A stretch of DNA of 64,000 nt from NCBI RefSeq assembly GCF_000960475.2, contig NZ_JZDQ02000035.1, forward strand, positions 1-64,000, read 5' to 3'. The notes under the pieces are model-generated. The model was not told the DNA's origin, ran no database searches, and was given only the letters and a program-made list of their open reading frames with translations. A program made the position numbers and the translations under genes. This DNA is from Nocardioides luteus (GTDB lineage: Bacteria > Actinomycetota > Actinomycetes > Propionibacteriales > Nocardioidaceae). Shown here piece by piece: positions 24,900-34,061 of this stretch (position 1 is its first letter; every line of letters starts with the position of its first letter).

Positions 24900-27145
24900 A
24901 GATGACGAAGCACTACGCCGTCGACGGCGTCCTCCTCTTCCTGCTCGGCACCATCGCCTTCCTCGGCTTCGACGACACCTACGCCGGCTGGACCTACCTC
25001 ATCGCCGGTGTCGCCGGGCTGCTGCTCGGGATCCTCATCGCCTTCGTCGGCCGCGGCCAGCCGGTCGTCGTGCTGGCGGTCGGGCTCCTCGCCGCCTTCT
25101 TCGTGCTCGGCGGCGCGGTCGCGCTGCACGGAATCGGCGACCTCTCGTTCCTGCCGGTCCCGGACACGATCGGCACGCTCGCCGACAACTCGGTGCACGG
25201 CTGGAAGCGACTGCTGACCACGCTGCCGCCGGTCGACGGCGGGGCGCTGCTGACGATCCCCTACATCCTCGGCCTGGTCGCCGGCTGCCTCGGCTTCGCG
25301 CTCGCGGTGCGGGTCAAGGCGGCCCTGCCGCCCGTGCTCGTCGCGTTCGCGCTGATGGCCGGAGTGATCCTGCTCGGCGTACAGGACCCGTCCAAGACCG
25401 CCCTGCTCGGCGCGCTCTTCGGAGCGCTCGCGATCACCTGGCTCTGCATCCGAGGGATGCGGGCCCGTGCCCTCGCCGCCGCCGGCGGCGGCCGCCGGAT
25501 CTCACGGACCGCGATCGGGGCCGCGCTGTGCCTCGGCGCCGCCGGGCTGGCGTTCCTCGCCGGGCCGCTGCTGCCCGGTCTCGCGCCCGAGCGCACCGTG
25601 CTGCGCGGCGAGATCGAGCCGCCCTTCAACGTCGGGCAGTACCCCTCGCCGCTGGCCGGCTTCCGGGTCTACACCAAGGGCTACCAGACGCCGGAGGACG
25701 ACCGCCGACTCTACGAGAAGGACCTGTTCACCGTCTCGGGTCTGCCCGAGGGCACCCGGATCCGGGTCGCCGCGATGGATTCGTACGACGGCACCGTCTG
25801 GCGCGCGGCCAACGACTCCGGCGAGACCGAAGGCCCCGAGGACACCTTCCAGAAGATCAGCTCGACGCTGCGCAACCCGCTCGCCGACGGCAAGCAGGTG
25901 CGCGGCACGATCACGATCGGCGACGACTTCGGCGGCGTCTGGGTGCCGCTGCCGACCGCGCTCACCCACATCTCCTTCGACGGCCCCGACTCCGACTCGT
26001 TCCGCTACAACCTGGCCACCTCGACCGGCGTCCTGCCGACCGCGCTGAAGCCCGGCGACTCCTACTCGTTCACCGCCTCGGTCACCGACGAGAACGTGAG
26101 CAAGAAGAGCGAGGTGTGGTCCGGCGGGTCGCCGATCGGCGACGAGGCCGCCCAGTTCCAGGCGCTCGCCGCCGAGTACGCCGGTGGTGGCGACTCTCCG
26201 ATCACCAACGCCCTGGCGGTGGCCGCGAAGCTGAAGGAGGAGGGCACCTACACGGACGGGGAGCCGCCCAACCAGCAGTACCCGGCCGGCCACTCGCTGC
26301 GCCGCCTCGCCGACTTCACCGCCAAGGGTGGCCAGCTCGCCGGCAACGACGAGCAGTACGCCGCGCTGATGGCGATCCTCGCCAACCAGGTCGGCGTCCC
26401 GGCCCGGGTGGTCCTTGGGGCCGTCGTCGGCTCCGACGGTGTGGTCCAGGGCAAGGACATGCATGCCTGGGTCGAGCTTCGGATGTCGGACGGGTCCTGG
26501 GCGACCCTGGACTGGTCCGAGTTCATGAACACCGAGAAGCCGCCCCAGCAGAACGCCCCTCAGCCCGAGGAGCTCGTCACCGGCAAGGTCGTGCCGCCGC
26601 CGGCCCCGGTGCGCCCGCCCGCGACCTCCGGGGACCCCCTGGACGAGTCGGTCAACCAGAAGGCCAACTCGCGCCCCGACGGCTTCACGCTGCCCGGATG
26701 GCTGGTCGCCGTCTTCACGTACGTCGGTATCCCGGTGCTGCTCGTCGCGGCCCTGTGCGGGGCGATCATCGGCGCCAAGATCTGGCGCAGGCATCGCCGG
26801 CGGACGCGGGGCACTCCGGTCGCCCGTCTCTCCGGTGGCTGGCGAGAGACCCTCGACCATGCCCGTGACTTCGGGGTCCGCGTACCTGTCGGGGCGACGC
26901 GTCGCGAGCAGGCGTCCGTGCTGGCCACCTCGCCGGGCATGGACGGTGCCCCCGGGCTGGCGCTGCTCACCGACACCACGATGTTCGGCGAGACCGGTCC
27001 GGACGACGCCGAGGTGGCCGCGTTCTGGGAGCAGGTCGGCACGCTTCGCTCGTCGGTCTCCGACTCGCGCACCCGGTGGCAGCGCATCCGGGCGGCCGTC
27101 AACCCGCTCTCGCTGGTGCCCGCACGGCTGTGGCGGAAGCGCTGA
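24896..27145 (+). CDS. TgpA-like membrane protein with degenerate transglutaminase fold
   Basis: 749 aa. The N-terminal 230 residues hold about six transmembrane helices, then a large outside region with the transglutaminase-like domain (about 420-550), one more helix near 605-630 and a cytoplasmic tail. The family triad is Cys-His-Asp. Here His523 (MHAWVEL) and Asp539 (TLDWSEF) are kept, but the Cys position in the GxC(E)xxA motif is Asp485 (GNDEQYAAL), although the following GVPARVV helix is canonical. So it is probably a non-catalytic binder or scaffold rather than a crosslinking enzyme or protease. It is the last gene of the Ig/FN3-MoxR-DUF58 operon. Confidence 0.88.
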   Translation: MKMTKHYAVDGVLLFLLGTIAFLGFDDTYAGWTYLIAGVAGLLLGILIAFVGRGQPVVVLAVGLLAAFFVLGGAVALHGIGDLSFLPVPDTIGTLADNSVHGWKRLLTTLPPVDGGALLTIPYILGLVAGCLGFALAVRVKAALPPVLVAFALMAGVILLGVQDPSKTALLGALFGALAITWLCIRGMRARALAAAGGGRRISRTAIGAALCLGAAGLAFLAGPLLPGLAPERTVLRGEIEPPFNVGQYPSPLAGFRVYTKGYQTPEDDRRLYEKDLFTVSGLPEGTRIRVAAMDSYDGTVWRAANDSGETEGPEDTFQKISSTLRNPLADGKQVRGTITIGDDFGGVWVPLPTALTHISFDGPDSDSFRYNLATSTGVLPTALKPGDSYSFTASVTDENVSKKSEVWSGGSPIGDEAAQFQALAAEYAGGGDSPITNALAVAAKLKEEGTYTDGEPPNQQYPAGHSLRRLADFTAKGGQLAGNDEQYAALMAILANQVGVPARVVLGAVVGSDGVVQGKDMHAWVELRMSDGSWATLDWSEFMNTEKPPQQNAPQPEELVTGKVVPPPAPVRPPATSGDPLDESVNQKANSRPDGFTLPGWLVAVFTYVGIPVLLVAALCGAIIGAKIWRRHRRRTRGTPVARLSGGWRETLDHARDFGVRVPVGATRREQASVLATSPGMDGAPGLALLTDTTMFGETGPDDAEVAAFWEQVGTLRSSVSDSRTRWQRIRAAVNPLSLVPARLWRKR

Positions 27146-27146
27146 C

Positions 27147-27512
27147 TCAGTCGCCGAGGCCGTAGTCCCTGATCCACTCCGGGGTGATCCGGATGATCTC
27201 GCGGGACATCCCGCGCATCGGCGGATCGACGTCCGTGAGTGCCTCGGCGGTCCCGCGGATCTCGATCATCCGTGGCTTCCACGGGTCGGTGGACTCGAGG
27301 TCGTCGACCACGAAGGCCACCTGGGCATGCTTCTGGGCGTTCCTGAACTTCCGGGACCTGCCCATCTGGTGGCCGCCGATGACGATCCGGTGCTCCTCGT
27401 CGATCTTGAACCCGACAGGGTTGTTCTGGAGGCCGCCGTCGGGGGCCAGGGTGGCGAGCCTGCCCAGGAGCTGGGTGCGCAGATAGCGGAGCTGGGTGTC
27501 GGTGAACCTCAT
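27147..27512 (-). CDS. PPOX-class flavin/F420-dependent oxidoreductase
   Basis: 121 aa split-barrel protein of the pyridoxamine-5'-phosphate oxidase superfamily. The segments LGRLATLAPDG, QNNPVGFKID and QVAFVVDDL match the F420-dependent group common in actinobacteria. The substrate is unknown. It ends 1 nt from the stop of the convergent transglutaminase-like gene, leaving no room for a separate terminator. Confidence 0.85.
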   Translation of the reverse strand: MRFTDTQLRYLRTQLLGRLATLAPDGGLQNNPVGFKIDEEHRIVIGGHQMGRSRKFRNAQKHAQVAFVVDDLESTDPWKPRMIEIRGTAEALTDVDPPMRGMSREIIRITPEWIRDYGLGD

Positions 27513-27545
27513 GACCTCAGCATCGATCCTCGAGCCGGGTTGAGG

Positions 27546-29060
27546 TCAACCCCGCGTGTCCGTGGTCGGTCGGCCGAGCGGCCGGACGGCGGGCCCGTCG
27601 AGGACGGAGCCGTCGGGGGAGAACCGGGAGCCGTGGCAGGTGCAGTCCCAGCTGGTCTCGGCGGGATTCCAGTGCAGCGGGCAACCGAGATGGCTGCACC
27701 GGGGGCTCACCGTGTGCAGGGCGCCCGCGGAGTCGCGATAGCCGCCGACGGTGTGGCCGCCGATGTCGACGAGCCCGCCTTCGCCCGGGCGCAGCTCGGC
27801 GGCCGGGCGGGCATCGGGGTCGTGGCGACGGCCCGCGACGAGCTCCTGGCCCACCTTGAGGTTGTCCTTGATGAGGCGGCCGACGGTCCGGACGCCGCCG
27901 ATACGGCCGGCGTCGAACGTCGGGAGCCACGGGTTGTCGTTGCCGGCGAGAAGGTCGGCCAGCATCATGGCGGCCGCGGTTCCGCTGCTCAGGCCCCACT
28001 TCTGGAAGCCGGTGGCCACCAGGACCTGCTCGCTCGTCGGCGAGTGGCCGACATAGGGAACGCGGTCCGGGGTGAGGTAGTCCTGGGACGACCACCGGTA
28101 GTCGACCGCCTCGACGTCGAAGGTGGCGCGCGTCCAGGCCTCGAGGTCCGCGTACATCGCCTCGGTGTCGGACTCGGCGCCGGTCTCGTGGCCGTTGCCG
28201 ACCACGATCAGGCCGTTCGGGCCGGGGTCGAGCCACGGCCGGGTCGAGCGGCTGGGTGTGTCGATGCTGATCGCCATGCTGGTCGGGGCCGCGCCGTGCA
28301 GGCGGACCGCCAACCCGTAGGAGCGTGAGGGTCTGGTGCGCGCGAAGTATCCGCCGAGCAGCCCGGGCGGGAGCAGCGTGGCGACGACCACCTGGTGGGC
28401 GACCACCTTCCCGGTGGGAGTGGTGAGCTCGACCGTACGATCACGCTGCTCGTCGATGGAGGTGACCCGGGTGCCCTCGAAGATCGGTCCTCCGGCCGCG
28501 GTGAACGCGGCAGCCAGGCCCGCCAGATACCTGCCGGGATGGAAGTGGATCTGGTCGTCGAACACGACCCCCGCCTCGACGTCGAACGGCAGGTCGGTCC
28601 GGTCGGCCACCCGTGCCGGCAGCCCGAGCCGAGCCGCAGCCTTGACCTCGTCCTCGATCTGCGACCGCTGTTCCGGCAACCGGGTGTAGGTGAGCGCCGG
28701 GGCGCGGGTCAGGTCACACTCGATCCGCAGCTCCGCGGCGAGGTCGGCGACCTGCTCGACCCCGGCCCGCTGCGCGTCCGCGTAGCGGCGCGCGCCGTCG
28801 TCCCCGTGCCGATCGACCAGGTCGGCGTAGATCAGCCCGTGCTGCGCGGTCACCTTCCCGGTGGTGTACCCGGTGGTGCCGGCCCCCACGGTCGCCGCCT
28901 CCAGCACCGCGACCCGCAGGCCGCGTCGCTGCGCGAGCAGCGCGGTCGTCAAGCCGACGATGCCACCACCCACCACGGCGACATCGACCTCGAGCTCCGT
29001 GTCCAGGGCGGCTGACCGCGGCATCTCTGCCGTGGCCAGCCACACGCTCCTGCGTTCCAT
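27546..29060 (-). CDS. FAD-dependent oxidoreductase fused to a Rieske [2Fe-2S] domain
   Basis: 504 aa. The Rossmann FAD site VAVVGGGIVGLTTALLA is near residues 26-42 in a DadA/glycine-oxidase-type domain reaching about 390. The last ~90 residues form a Rieske domain with CSH followed, 15 residues on, by CTCH, giving the two Cys and two His ligands. Proteins with this fusion are widespread in soil bacteria and their substrate is not established. ATG 29060 has AGAGGA 8 nt upstream; a GTG one codon earlier is possible. It is in line with the DUF4383 gene, 63 nt downstream of it. Confidence 0.9.
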   Translation of the reverse strand: MERRSVWLATAEMPRSAALDTELEVDVAVVGGGIVGLTTALLAQRRGLRVAVLEAATVGAGTTGYTTGKVTAQHGLIYADLVDRHGDDGARRYADAQRAGVEQVADLAAELRIECDLTRAPALTYTRLPEQRSQIEDEVKAAARLGLPARVADRTDLPFDVEAGVVFDDQIHFHPGRYLAGLAAAFTAAGGPIFEGTRVTSIDEQRDRTVELTTPTGKVVAHQVVVATLLPPGLLGGYFARTRPSRSYGLAVRLHGAAPTSMAISIDTPSRSTRPWLDPGPNGLIVVGNGHETGAESDTEAMYADLEAWTRATFDVEAVDYRWSSQDYLTPDRVPYVGHSPTSEQVLVATGFQKWGLSSGTAAAMMLADLLAGNDNPWLPTFDAGRIGGVRTVGRLIKDNLKVGQELVAGRRHDPDARPAAELRPGEGGLVDIGGHTVGGYRDSAGALHTVSPRCSHLGCPLHWNPAETSWDCTCHGSRFSPDGSVLDGPAVRPLGRPTTDTRG

Positions 29061-29123
29061 CACGTACGTCCTCTCCGGCGACGTCCGGGCGGACCCGCGA
29101 GCGCCTTCCCCGGGACGGGGCGG

Positions 29124-29585
29124 TCAGGGTGCCAGGTGTTCTCCGGTGTGCGGCGTCCGTCCCAGCGCGAGGCCGAGGGCGATCATGCCGGCGCCGAGGA
29201 TCAGGTGGAGCCAGTTGTCGGCGTCGTCGAGCGGCACGAAGTTCGCGGCGCTCTGATGGTCGATGGCGAGGCCGTAGATCCACAGCACGAGGTAGATCGC
29301 CCCGCCGCCGATCAGGAAGGCGCGGGCTCCGTTCCACGTGGTGGCCAGCACGAGGCCGGCGATCCCGAACAGCAGATGCACGATGTTGTGCAGGATCGAC
29401 ACCTGGAAGATGCCGAGGAGCTGGGCGTTGGACTCGTGGCCGGCGAAGGTCATCGAGTCATAGTCGGTGGTGATTCCCGGGATGAACCCGAGGACACCGA
29501 CGAGCAGGAAGGTCCCGCCCACGACGGTCGCTGCGGTCTGCAGCGTCGTCGCGGTCATGGACCGGTATGCAGTGGCGTCAGTCAT
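29124..29585 (-). CDS. DUF4383 membrane protein
   Basis: 153 aa with four hydrophobic helices (about 20-38, 60-80, 85-107, 128-145) and the DUF4383 hallmarks LLGIFQVSILHNIVHLLFG and GAIYLVLWIYGL. The function of this small membrane family is unknown. It is the probable first gene of a pair with the FAD-Rieske oxidoreductase. Confidence 0.88.
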   Translation of the reverse strand: MTDATAYRSMTATTLQTAATVVGGTFLLVGVLGFIPGITTDYDSMTFAGHESNAQLLGIFQVSILHNIVHLLFGIAGLVLATTWNGARAFLIGGGAIYLVLWIYGLAIDHQSAANFVPLDDADNWLHLILGAGMIALGLALGRTPHTGEHLAP

Positions 29586-29669
29586 GGCTGGGGTGGTACC
29601 CCGTTTAACCGATCACCATGCCGCAGTAGCGGAAGACGTACGTCCGGAACCCGGCCTACCGTGGGCCAC

Positions 29670-30218
29670 ATGACGATCATCGACCCCACCCAGCCGCTCG
29701 AGATGACCCCGGTCATGGACGAGACCGGGACCCTGCTCAGCACGCTCGACCGGATCCGGCGCACGTTCGCCTGGAAGTGCGGCGGGCTGACCGACGAGCA
29801 GCTGCGCCAGCGGCTCGAGCCGTCCCGGATCACCCTCGGCTGGCTCCTCAAGCACCTCGCGTTCTGCGAGGACCACTACTTCACCGCGGTCCTCGCCGAC
29901 AACGGCTACCCGGACGTCTGGGCGTCCTACGGCCCGGGGGAGGAGGGCTGGGACTGGAAGACCGAGGCCGAGGACACCGCCGACGGGTTGATGGCCCTGT
30001 GGGAGGGAGCGGTCGCCCGATCGCGTCGCTCGATCGCGGAAGCCCTGGCCAAGGACGGGATGGACACGCTCGCGACCAACGCCGAATGGGGCGTCGAGGC
30101 CAACGCCCGCCGCTACATCGCCGACATGATCGAGGAGTACGCCCGCCACACCGGCCACGCCGACCTCATCCGCGAGTCCATCGACGGCCTCGTCGGCGAG
30201 GATCCGCGGGATGGGTGA
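29670..30218 (+). CDS. DinB/DUF664-type protein
   Basis: 182 aa four-helix-bundle protein of the DinB superfamily, with the DUF664-like pattern RRTFAWKCGGLTDEQLRQR, LGWLLKHLAFCEDHYF and RRYIADMIEEYARHTGHADLIRE. The conserved histidines at HLAFCEDHYF and ARHTGHAD fit the metal triad of mycothiol- or bacillithiol-dependent transferases. A catalytic role is inferred. Its last bases overlap the GTG of the truncated VOC gene. Confidence 0.85.
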   Translation: MTIIDPTQPLEMTPVMDETGTLLSTLDRIRRTFAWKCGGLTDEQLRQRLEPSRITLGWLLKHLAFCEDHYFTAVLADNGYPDVWASYGPGEEGWDWKTEAEDTADGLMALWEGAVARSRRSIAEALAKDGMDTLATNAEWGVEANARRYIADMIEEYARHTGHADLIRESIDGLVGEDPRDG

Positions 30219-30385
30219 GTGACGTGGCGGGAATCAGGGGCGCCACGGGCTGGATCGGCGTGAACCTCGCCTGCACGGACCCGCCCGCGCTCGCCAGGTT
30301 CTACGCGCAGCTGTTCGGCTGGGAGGTCAGCAGCTCCGAGCCGACGTACGCCATGACCCAGCAGGTCAGCCCAGGGCGACCGTGA
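30215..30385 (+). pseudogene. VOC/glyoxalase-family gene fragment (N-terminal part only)
   Basis: A GTG at 30215 overlaps the DinB stop and opens 56 codons that read like the first beta-alpha unit of a VOC protein: GWIGVNLACTDPPALARFYAQ then LFGWEVSSSEPTYAM. Normal members are about 120-260 aa. The frame stops at 30385, inside the 3' end of the convergent PucR gene (ends 30366), so the rest of the gene was probably lost in a deletion that fused the two loci. The fragment may be expressed by coupling to DinB but should not be functional. Confidence 0.7.
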
Positions 30386-31559
30386 GGGCGAGGAGAGTCG
30401 CGGGGTCGTCGAGCCGGTCCCCGTACGCCTCGCGCAGCTGTCCCATCCGATAGCGGACGGTCTGGGGGTGGATGAAGAGCTCGGCGGCGACCTCGTCGCG
30501 CCGGCCCTGGTGGAGGAGCCAGGAGCGGAGGGTCTCGGTGAGCTTCTCGGCGGTGGCGGGGCGCAGCTCGGCCAGCGGGGCGAGGACCTGGGCGCGGAGG
30601 TCCTCGCGGGCGTCGATGTCGGCGGAGAGGACCAGCTCGACGAGGTGCTGCTCGGTATCGGAGCCGAGGCCGGCGACGTGAGCGCGCCGGGTGCGCTCGT
30701 AGGAGATCCGGGCTTCGCGCCACGGCTTGGCCGGCCCGACGACGGCCCGGCGCCCCTCCAGCGCCTTCATCAGCGCCCGGCGCCGGCGGCCGTGGGCGTC
30801 GGGGACGAGCAGCAGGGTGTGGTCGTCGAGGTCGGTCAGATCGTCGTGCTCCAGCGTCGCCTGGTTGACCTTGGCGAGGATGCTGCCGACCTGGGAGTTG
30901 GGGACGAGCACGGCCGTGAGCGTGCTCGGTGGGGTCCACTCGGCACGGACCGCCGCGTCGTCGAGTTCCTCGGGGCTCGCGCCGGCCAGCAGCTGCCGGG
31001 CGAGCCGTTCGCGCAGCTGCCGCTGCACCCGGCCGGTGGTGGCGCGTTCGTCGGCGTGCCCGGCGGCGGAGGCCTCGGAGATCTCGTCGATCCAGGCGAA
31101 GACCAGCGCCGCGAACTCGACCAGCCCTTCCGGCGCCATGCCGCCCTCGACCGCCTTTCTGGAGAGCTCGCGCCAGGCGACCCGGGCGCCGATGCGGTAC
31201 GCCGCCAGCAGCGCCTCGGTCGTCCGGCCCGAACGGGCCTCTCCGCGCCCCAGCCCGTAGGCGCCTTCGAGGGCCGGGGGAGTGGCGGTGGCCACCTCGG
31301 CCGGAAGCTCGTCCACCGAGGCCAGCGACAGGAACCCGCCCAGCGCGATGCCCACGGCCGTACGGATCGTCTCGCCCATCGGGCCCGAGAAGGCGTCGCG
31401 ATAGGCCGGCACCTCGGCGGTGATCGCCGCCACGACGTCCTCGCTGACGCGGGGCAGCACCTCCCGGATCGAGGCGACGATCTCGGGCGTCAGATGGACG
31501 TCATAAGACGAAAGTGTCAGGGCATCTCGGGAACTTTTGTTCGTCACGTATAAATCCAC
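30366..31559 (-). CDS. PucR/CdaR-type transcriptional regulator
   Basis: 397 aa from GTG 31559; a GTG at 31547 is equally plausible. The C-terminal helix-turn-helix VAAELFIHPQTVRYRMGQLREAYG (about 365-388) is the PucR signature, and the middle GGDEF-like region is typical. It is divergent from the ferredoxin-reductase/desaturase pair across about 50 bp, so it most likely controls them, perhaps sensing a fatty acid or alkane. The 3' end runs into the VOC fragment. Confidence 0.88.
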   Translation of the reverse strand: MDLYVTNKSSRDALTLSSYDVHLTPEIVASIREVLPRVSEDVVAAITAEVPAYRDAFSGPMGETIRTAVGIALGGFLSLASVDELPAEVATATPPALEGAYGLGRGEARSGRTTEALLAAYRIGARVAWRELSRKAVEGGMAPEGLVEFAALVFAWIDEISEASAAGHADERATTGRVQRQLRERLARQLLAGASPEELDDAAVRAEWTPPSTLTAVLVPNSQVGSILAKVNQATLEHDDLTDLDDHTLLLVPDAHGRRRRALMKALEGRRAVVGPAKPWREARISYERTRRAHVAGLGSDTEQHLVELVLSADIDAREDLRAQVLAPLAELRPATAEKLTETLRSWLLHQGRRDEVAAELFIHPQTVRYRMGQLREAYGDRLDDPATLLALTVALG

Positions 31560-31610
31560 CTATCAGATTCACGTCGCTGACACAGGAGTTTACCTCGCAC
31601 AAATAGCATC

Positions 31611-32780
31611 ATGGAAAGCATGGTTGAGATCTCCACATCCCCCGCCCTGTTCGCCCCGGGCGAGGCCAGGCGACCCGCATGGCGGGCGCGGCTCTCGCGC
31701 AAGGCGTGGGGGGTCGCCGAGAAGATCGCCACGCCCCTGGCGCCGGCCGACTACCTGGACATGTTCAACCCGCTCCGCCCCGGCGCTGACCTGCGCGGAC
31801 GCGTCGTGAAGGTGACTCCGGAGACCGCCGACGCGGCCACGATCGAGATCAAGCCCGGTGCCGACTGGGCGGGCCACACGCCCGGTCAGTACGTCCGCGT
31901 GGGCGTCGACGTCAACGGCGTACGCCACTGGCGGGCCTACTCGCTGACCCACGGGCCCCGCAAGGACGGCCTGATCTCGATCACCGTCAAGGCCGTGCCC
32001 GACGGCAAGGTCTCCAGCCACCTGGTGCGCCGCCTGCGCCCGGGCAAGATCGTCCACCTCGAGCAGGCCGCCGGCGACTTCGTGCTGCCCAGCGACCTGC
32101 GCGGCCACAAGTTCCTGATGGTCACCGCCGGCTCCGGCGTGACCCCGGTCATCGGGATGCTGCGCAACCTCTTCCCGGTCACCGACGAGGGTGTCGTCGA
32201 GCACCAGCGTCTCGACGTCACCGTGGTCCACCTCGCACCGAGCCGCCCCGACTCGATCTTCATCCGCAACCTCGAGTCGCTCCACGAGGCCGGCGCGATC
32301 CGCCTCGTCACCCGCTACACCGGCTCCGAGGGCCGCCTCGACATCGACACCCTGACCGAGCTCGTCCCCGACCTGAAGGAGCGGAAGGCCTACGCCTGCG
32401 GGCCGGCCGGGCTCCTCGACAACCTCCAGGCCTGGTACGACGCGGAGGGCCTGCCGCTCCAGACCGAGCAGTTCCGCCTGGCCACGGTCGTGACCGGCGA
32501 GGGTGGCACGCTCACCTTCACCGGCAAGACCGTCGACGCACCTGGTGACAAGCCGATCCTCGACGCGGCCGAAGAGGCCGGCGTCCTCATGCCGAGCGGC
32601 TGCCGTATGGGCATCTGCTTCGGCTGCGTGCTCCCGATGAAGGAGGGCGCCGTGCGCGACCTCCGCAACGGCGAGCTCACCGTCGCCCGGCCGGGTGAGA
32701 CCGGCCCCGAAGGGGTACCGATCCAGACCTGCATCTCCGCCGCCGCCGGCGAGTGCGTCATCGACCACCCCGCCTCCTGA
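31611..32780 (+). CDS. Ferredoxin reductase (FAD + plant-type [2Fe-2S]) for the desaturase
   Basis: 389 aa. An FNR-like FAD/NAD(P)H module (RAYSLT near residue 105, TAGSGVTPVIGMLRN near 168, YACGPAGLL near 261) is followed by a C-terminal plant-type ferredoxin domain with SGCRMGICFGC and QTCIS ligands. It passes electrons from NAD(P)H to the desaturase gene 29 nt downstream, as in mycobacterial Rv3230c/DesA3. ATG 31611 or 31620 may be the start. Confidence 0.92.
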   Translation: MESMVEISTSPALFAPGEARRPAWRARLSRKAWGVAEKIATPLAPADYLDMFNPLRPGADLRGRVVKVTPETADAATIEIKPGADWAGHTPGQYVRVGVDVNGVRHWRAYSLTHGPRKDGLISITVKAVPDGKVSSHLVRRLRPGKIVHLEQAAGDFVLPSDLRGHKFLMVTAGSGVTPVIGMLRNLFPVTDEGVVEHQRLDVTVVHLAPSRPDSIFIRNLESLHEAGAIRLVTRYTGSEGRLDIDTLTELVPDLKERKAYACGPAGLLDNLQAWYDAEGLPLQTEQFRLATVVTGEGGTLTFTGKTVDAPGDKPILDAAEEAGVLMPSGCRMGICFGCVLPMKEGAVRDLRNGELTVARPGETGPEGVPIQTCISAAAGECVIDHPAS

Positions 32781-32809
32781 ACCCCCACAAGACGAGAAGT
32801 GAGACAGCC

Positions 32810-34060
32810 ATGACCATCGCACCTGACGCCCCGGCCTACACCGGCCCGATCGCCCACCTCACCCGCGAGGACATCGAGCAGCTCGGCCGCGAGCTCGACG
32901 CCATCCGCCAAGAGGTCATCGACACCCGCGGGGAGCGGGACGCTGCCTACATCCACAAGGTCATCAAGGTCCAGCGCTCGCTGGAGCTCGGCTCCCGCGC
33001 CGTCCTGCTCGCGAGCATCTTCCCGCCGGCGTTCGTCGTCGGCACCGTCGGTCTCTCGATCGCCAAGATCCTGGACAACATGGAGATCGGCCACAACATC
33101 ATGCACGGCCAGTGGGACTGGATGCGTGACCCGAAGATCCACTCCACCGTGTGGGAGTGGGACAACGCCTCGACGAGCGAGGGCTGGAAGCACTCCCACA
33201 ACGAGCTGCACCACACCTACACGAACATCGTCGGCAAGGACAATGACCTCGGCTGGGGCATCATGCGCGTCGACGAGGAGCAGCGCTGGACACCGGCGAG
33301 CCTGTTCCAGCCCGCGATGAACTTCCTCAACATGTGCATCTTCGAGTACGGGATCGCGATGTACGACCTCGAGCTCGGCCGGGTGATCCGGCAGAAGAAG
33401 AAGGGCCGCCGCCCGTCCGCCGAGTGGCAGATCGCGGCGAAGAAGACGCTCGCCAAGATCCGCCGCCAGGCGTTCAAGGACTACGTCGCCCACCCGCTCG
33501 TCTCGATGGTCACCCTCTCCGGTCCGACCACGCTGCTGGCCAACCTGACCGCCAACTTCGTCCGCAACGTCTGGACCCACTCGGTGATCATGTGCGGCCA
33601 CTTCCCGGAGGGCGTGGAGACCTTCGAGCTCAAGGACATCCCGGAGAACGAGAGCCGCGGTGAGTGGTACGTCCGGCAGATGCTCGGCTCGGCCAACATC
33701 TCCGGCTCGAAGTTCCTGCACGTGATGACCGGCAACCTGTCCCACCAGATCGAGCACCACATCTTCCCGGACCTGCCCTCGAACCGCTACGCCGAGATCG
33801 CGCCGAAGGTCCGCGCGCTCTTCGACAAGTACGGCCTCAACTACCACACCGCGCCGATGCCGCAGCAGGTCGCTTCGGCGTGGCACAAGGTGCTGCGCCT
33901 CTCGCTGCCCAACGGCTTCCTCGAGTCCACCACGGTGCGCAACGCGCCGTCGCAGCTCGTCAAGCTCGTCAAGGCGGTCCGCGGCGACACCCGTACGCGA
34001 CGCCGGCTCCTCAAGGAGTTCGAGGCCGCCGGCGCCGCCTCGGTCGGCAAGGCCATCTGA
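32810..34060 (+). CDS. Membrane fatty-acid desaturase (DesA3-like)
   Basis: 416 aa. The three histidine boxes of acyl desaturases are present: GHNIMHGQ (HxxxH), HSHNELHH (HxxHH) and HQIEHH near the C-terminus, which bind the diiron centre. Hydrophobic stretches near residues 65-90 and 225-250 fit membrane insertion. It likely introduces a double bond into long-chain acyl-CoA using electrons from the reductase encoded just upstream. Confidence 0.93.
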   Translation: MTIAPDAPAYTGPIAHLTREDIEQLGRELDAIRQEVIDTRGERDAAYIHKVIKVQRSLELGSRAVLLASIFPPAFVVGTVGLSIAKILDNMEIGHNIMHGQWDWMRDPKIHSTVWEWDNASTSEGWKHSHNELHHTYTNIVGKDNDLGWGIMRVDEEQRWTPASLFQPAMNFLNMCIFEYGIAMYDLELGRVIRQKKKGRRPSAEWQIAAKKTLAKIRRQAFKDYVAHPLVSMVTLSGPTTLLANLTANFVRNVWTHSVIMCGHFPEGVETFELKDIPENESRGEWYVRQMLGSANISGSKFLHVMTGNLSHQIEHHIFPDLPSNRYAEIAPKVRALFDKYGLNYHTAPMPQQVASAWHKVLRLSLPNGFLESTTVRNAPSQLVKLVKAVRGDTRTRRRLLKEFEAAGAASVGKAI

Positions 34061-34061
34061 C

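Noticed and set aside
31604..31620. TAGCAT as a leaderless -10 for the ferredoxin reductase
   Set aside because: It ends only 1 nt before the first ATG and 10 nt before the second, so the geometry fits neither start well.
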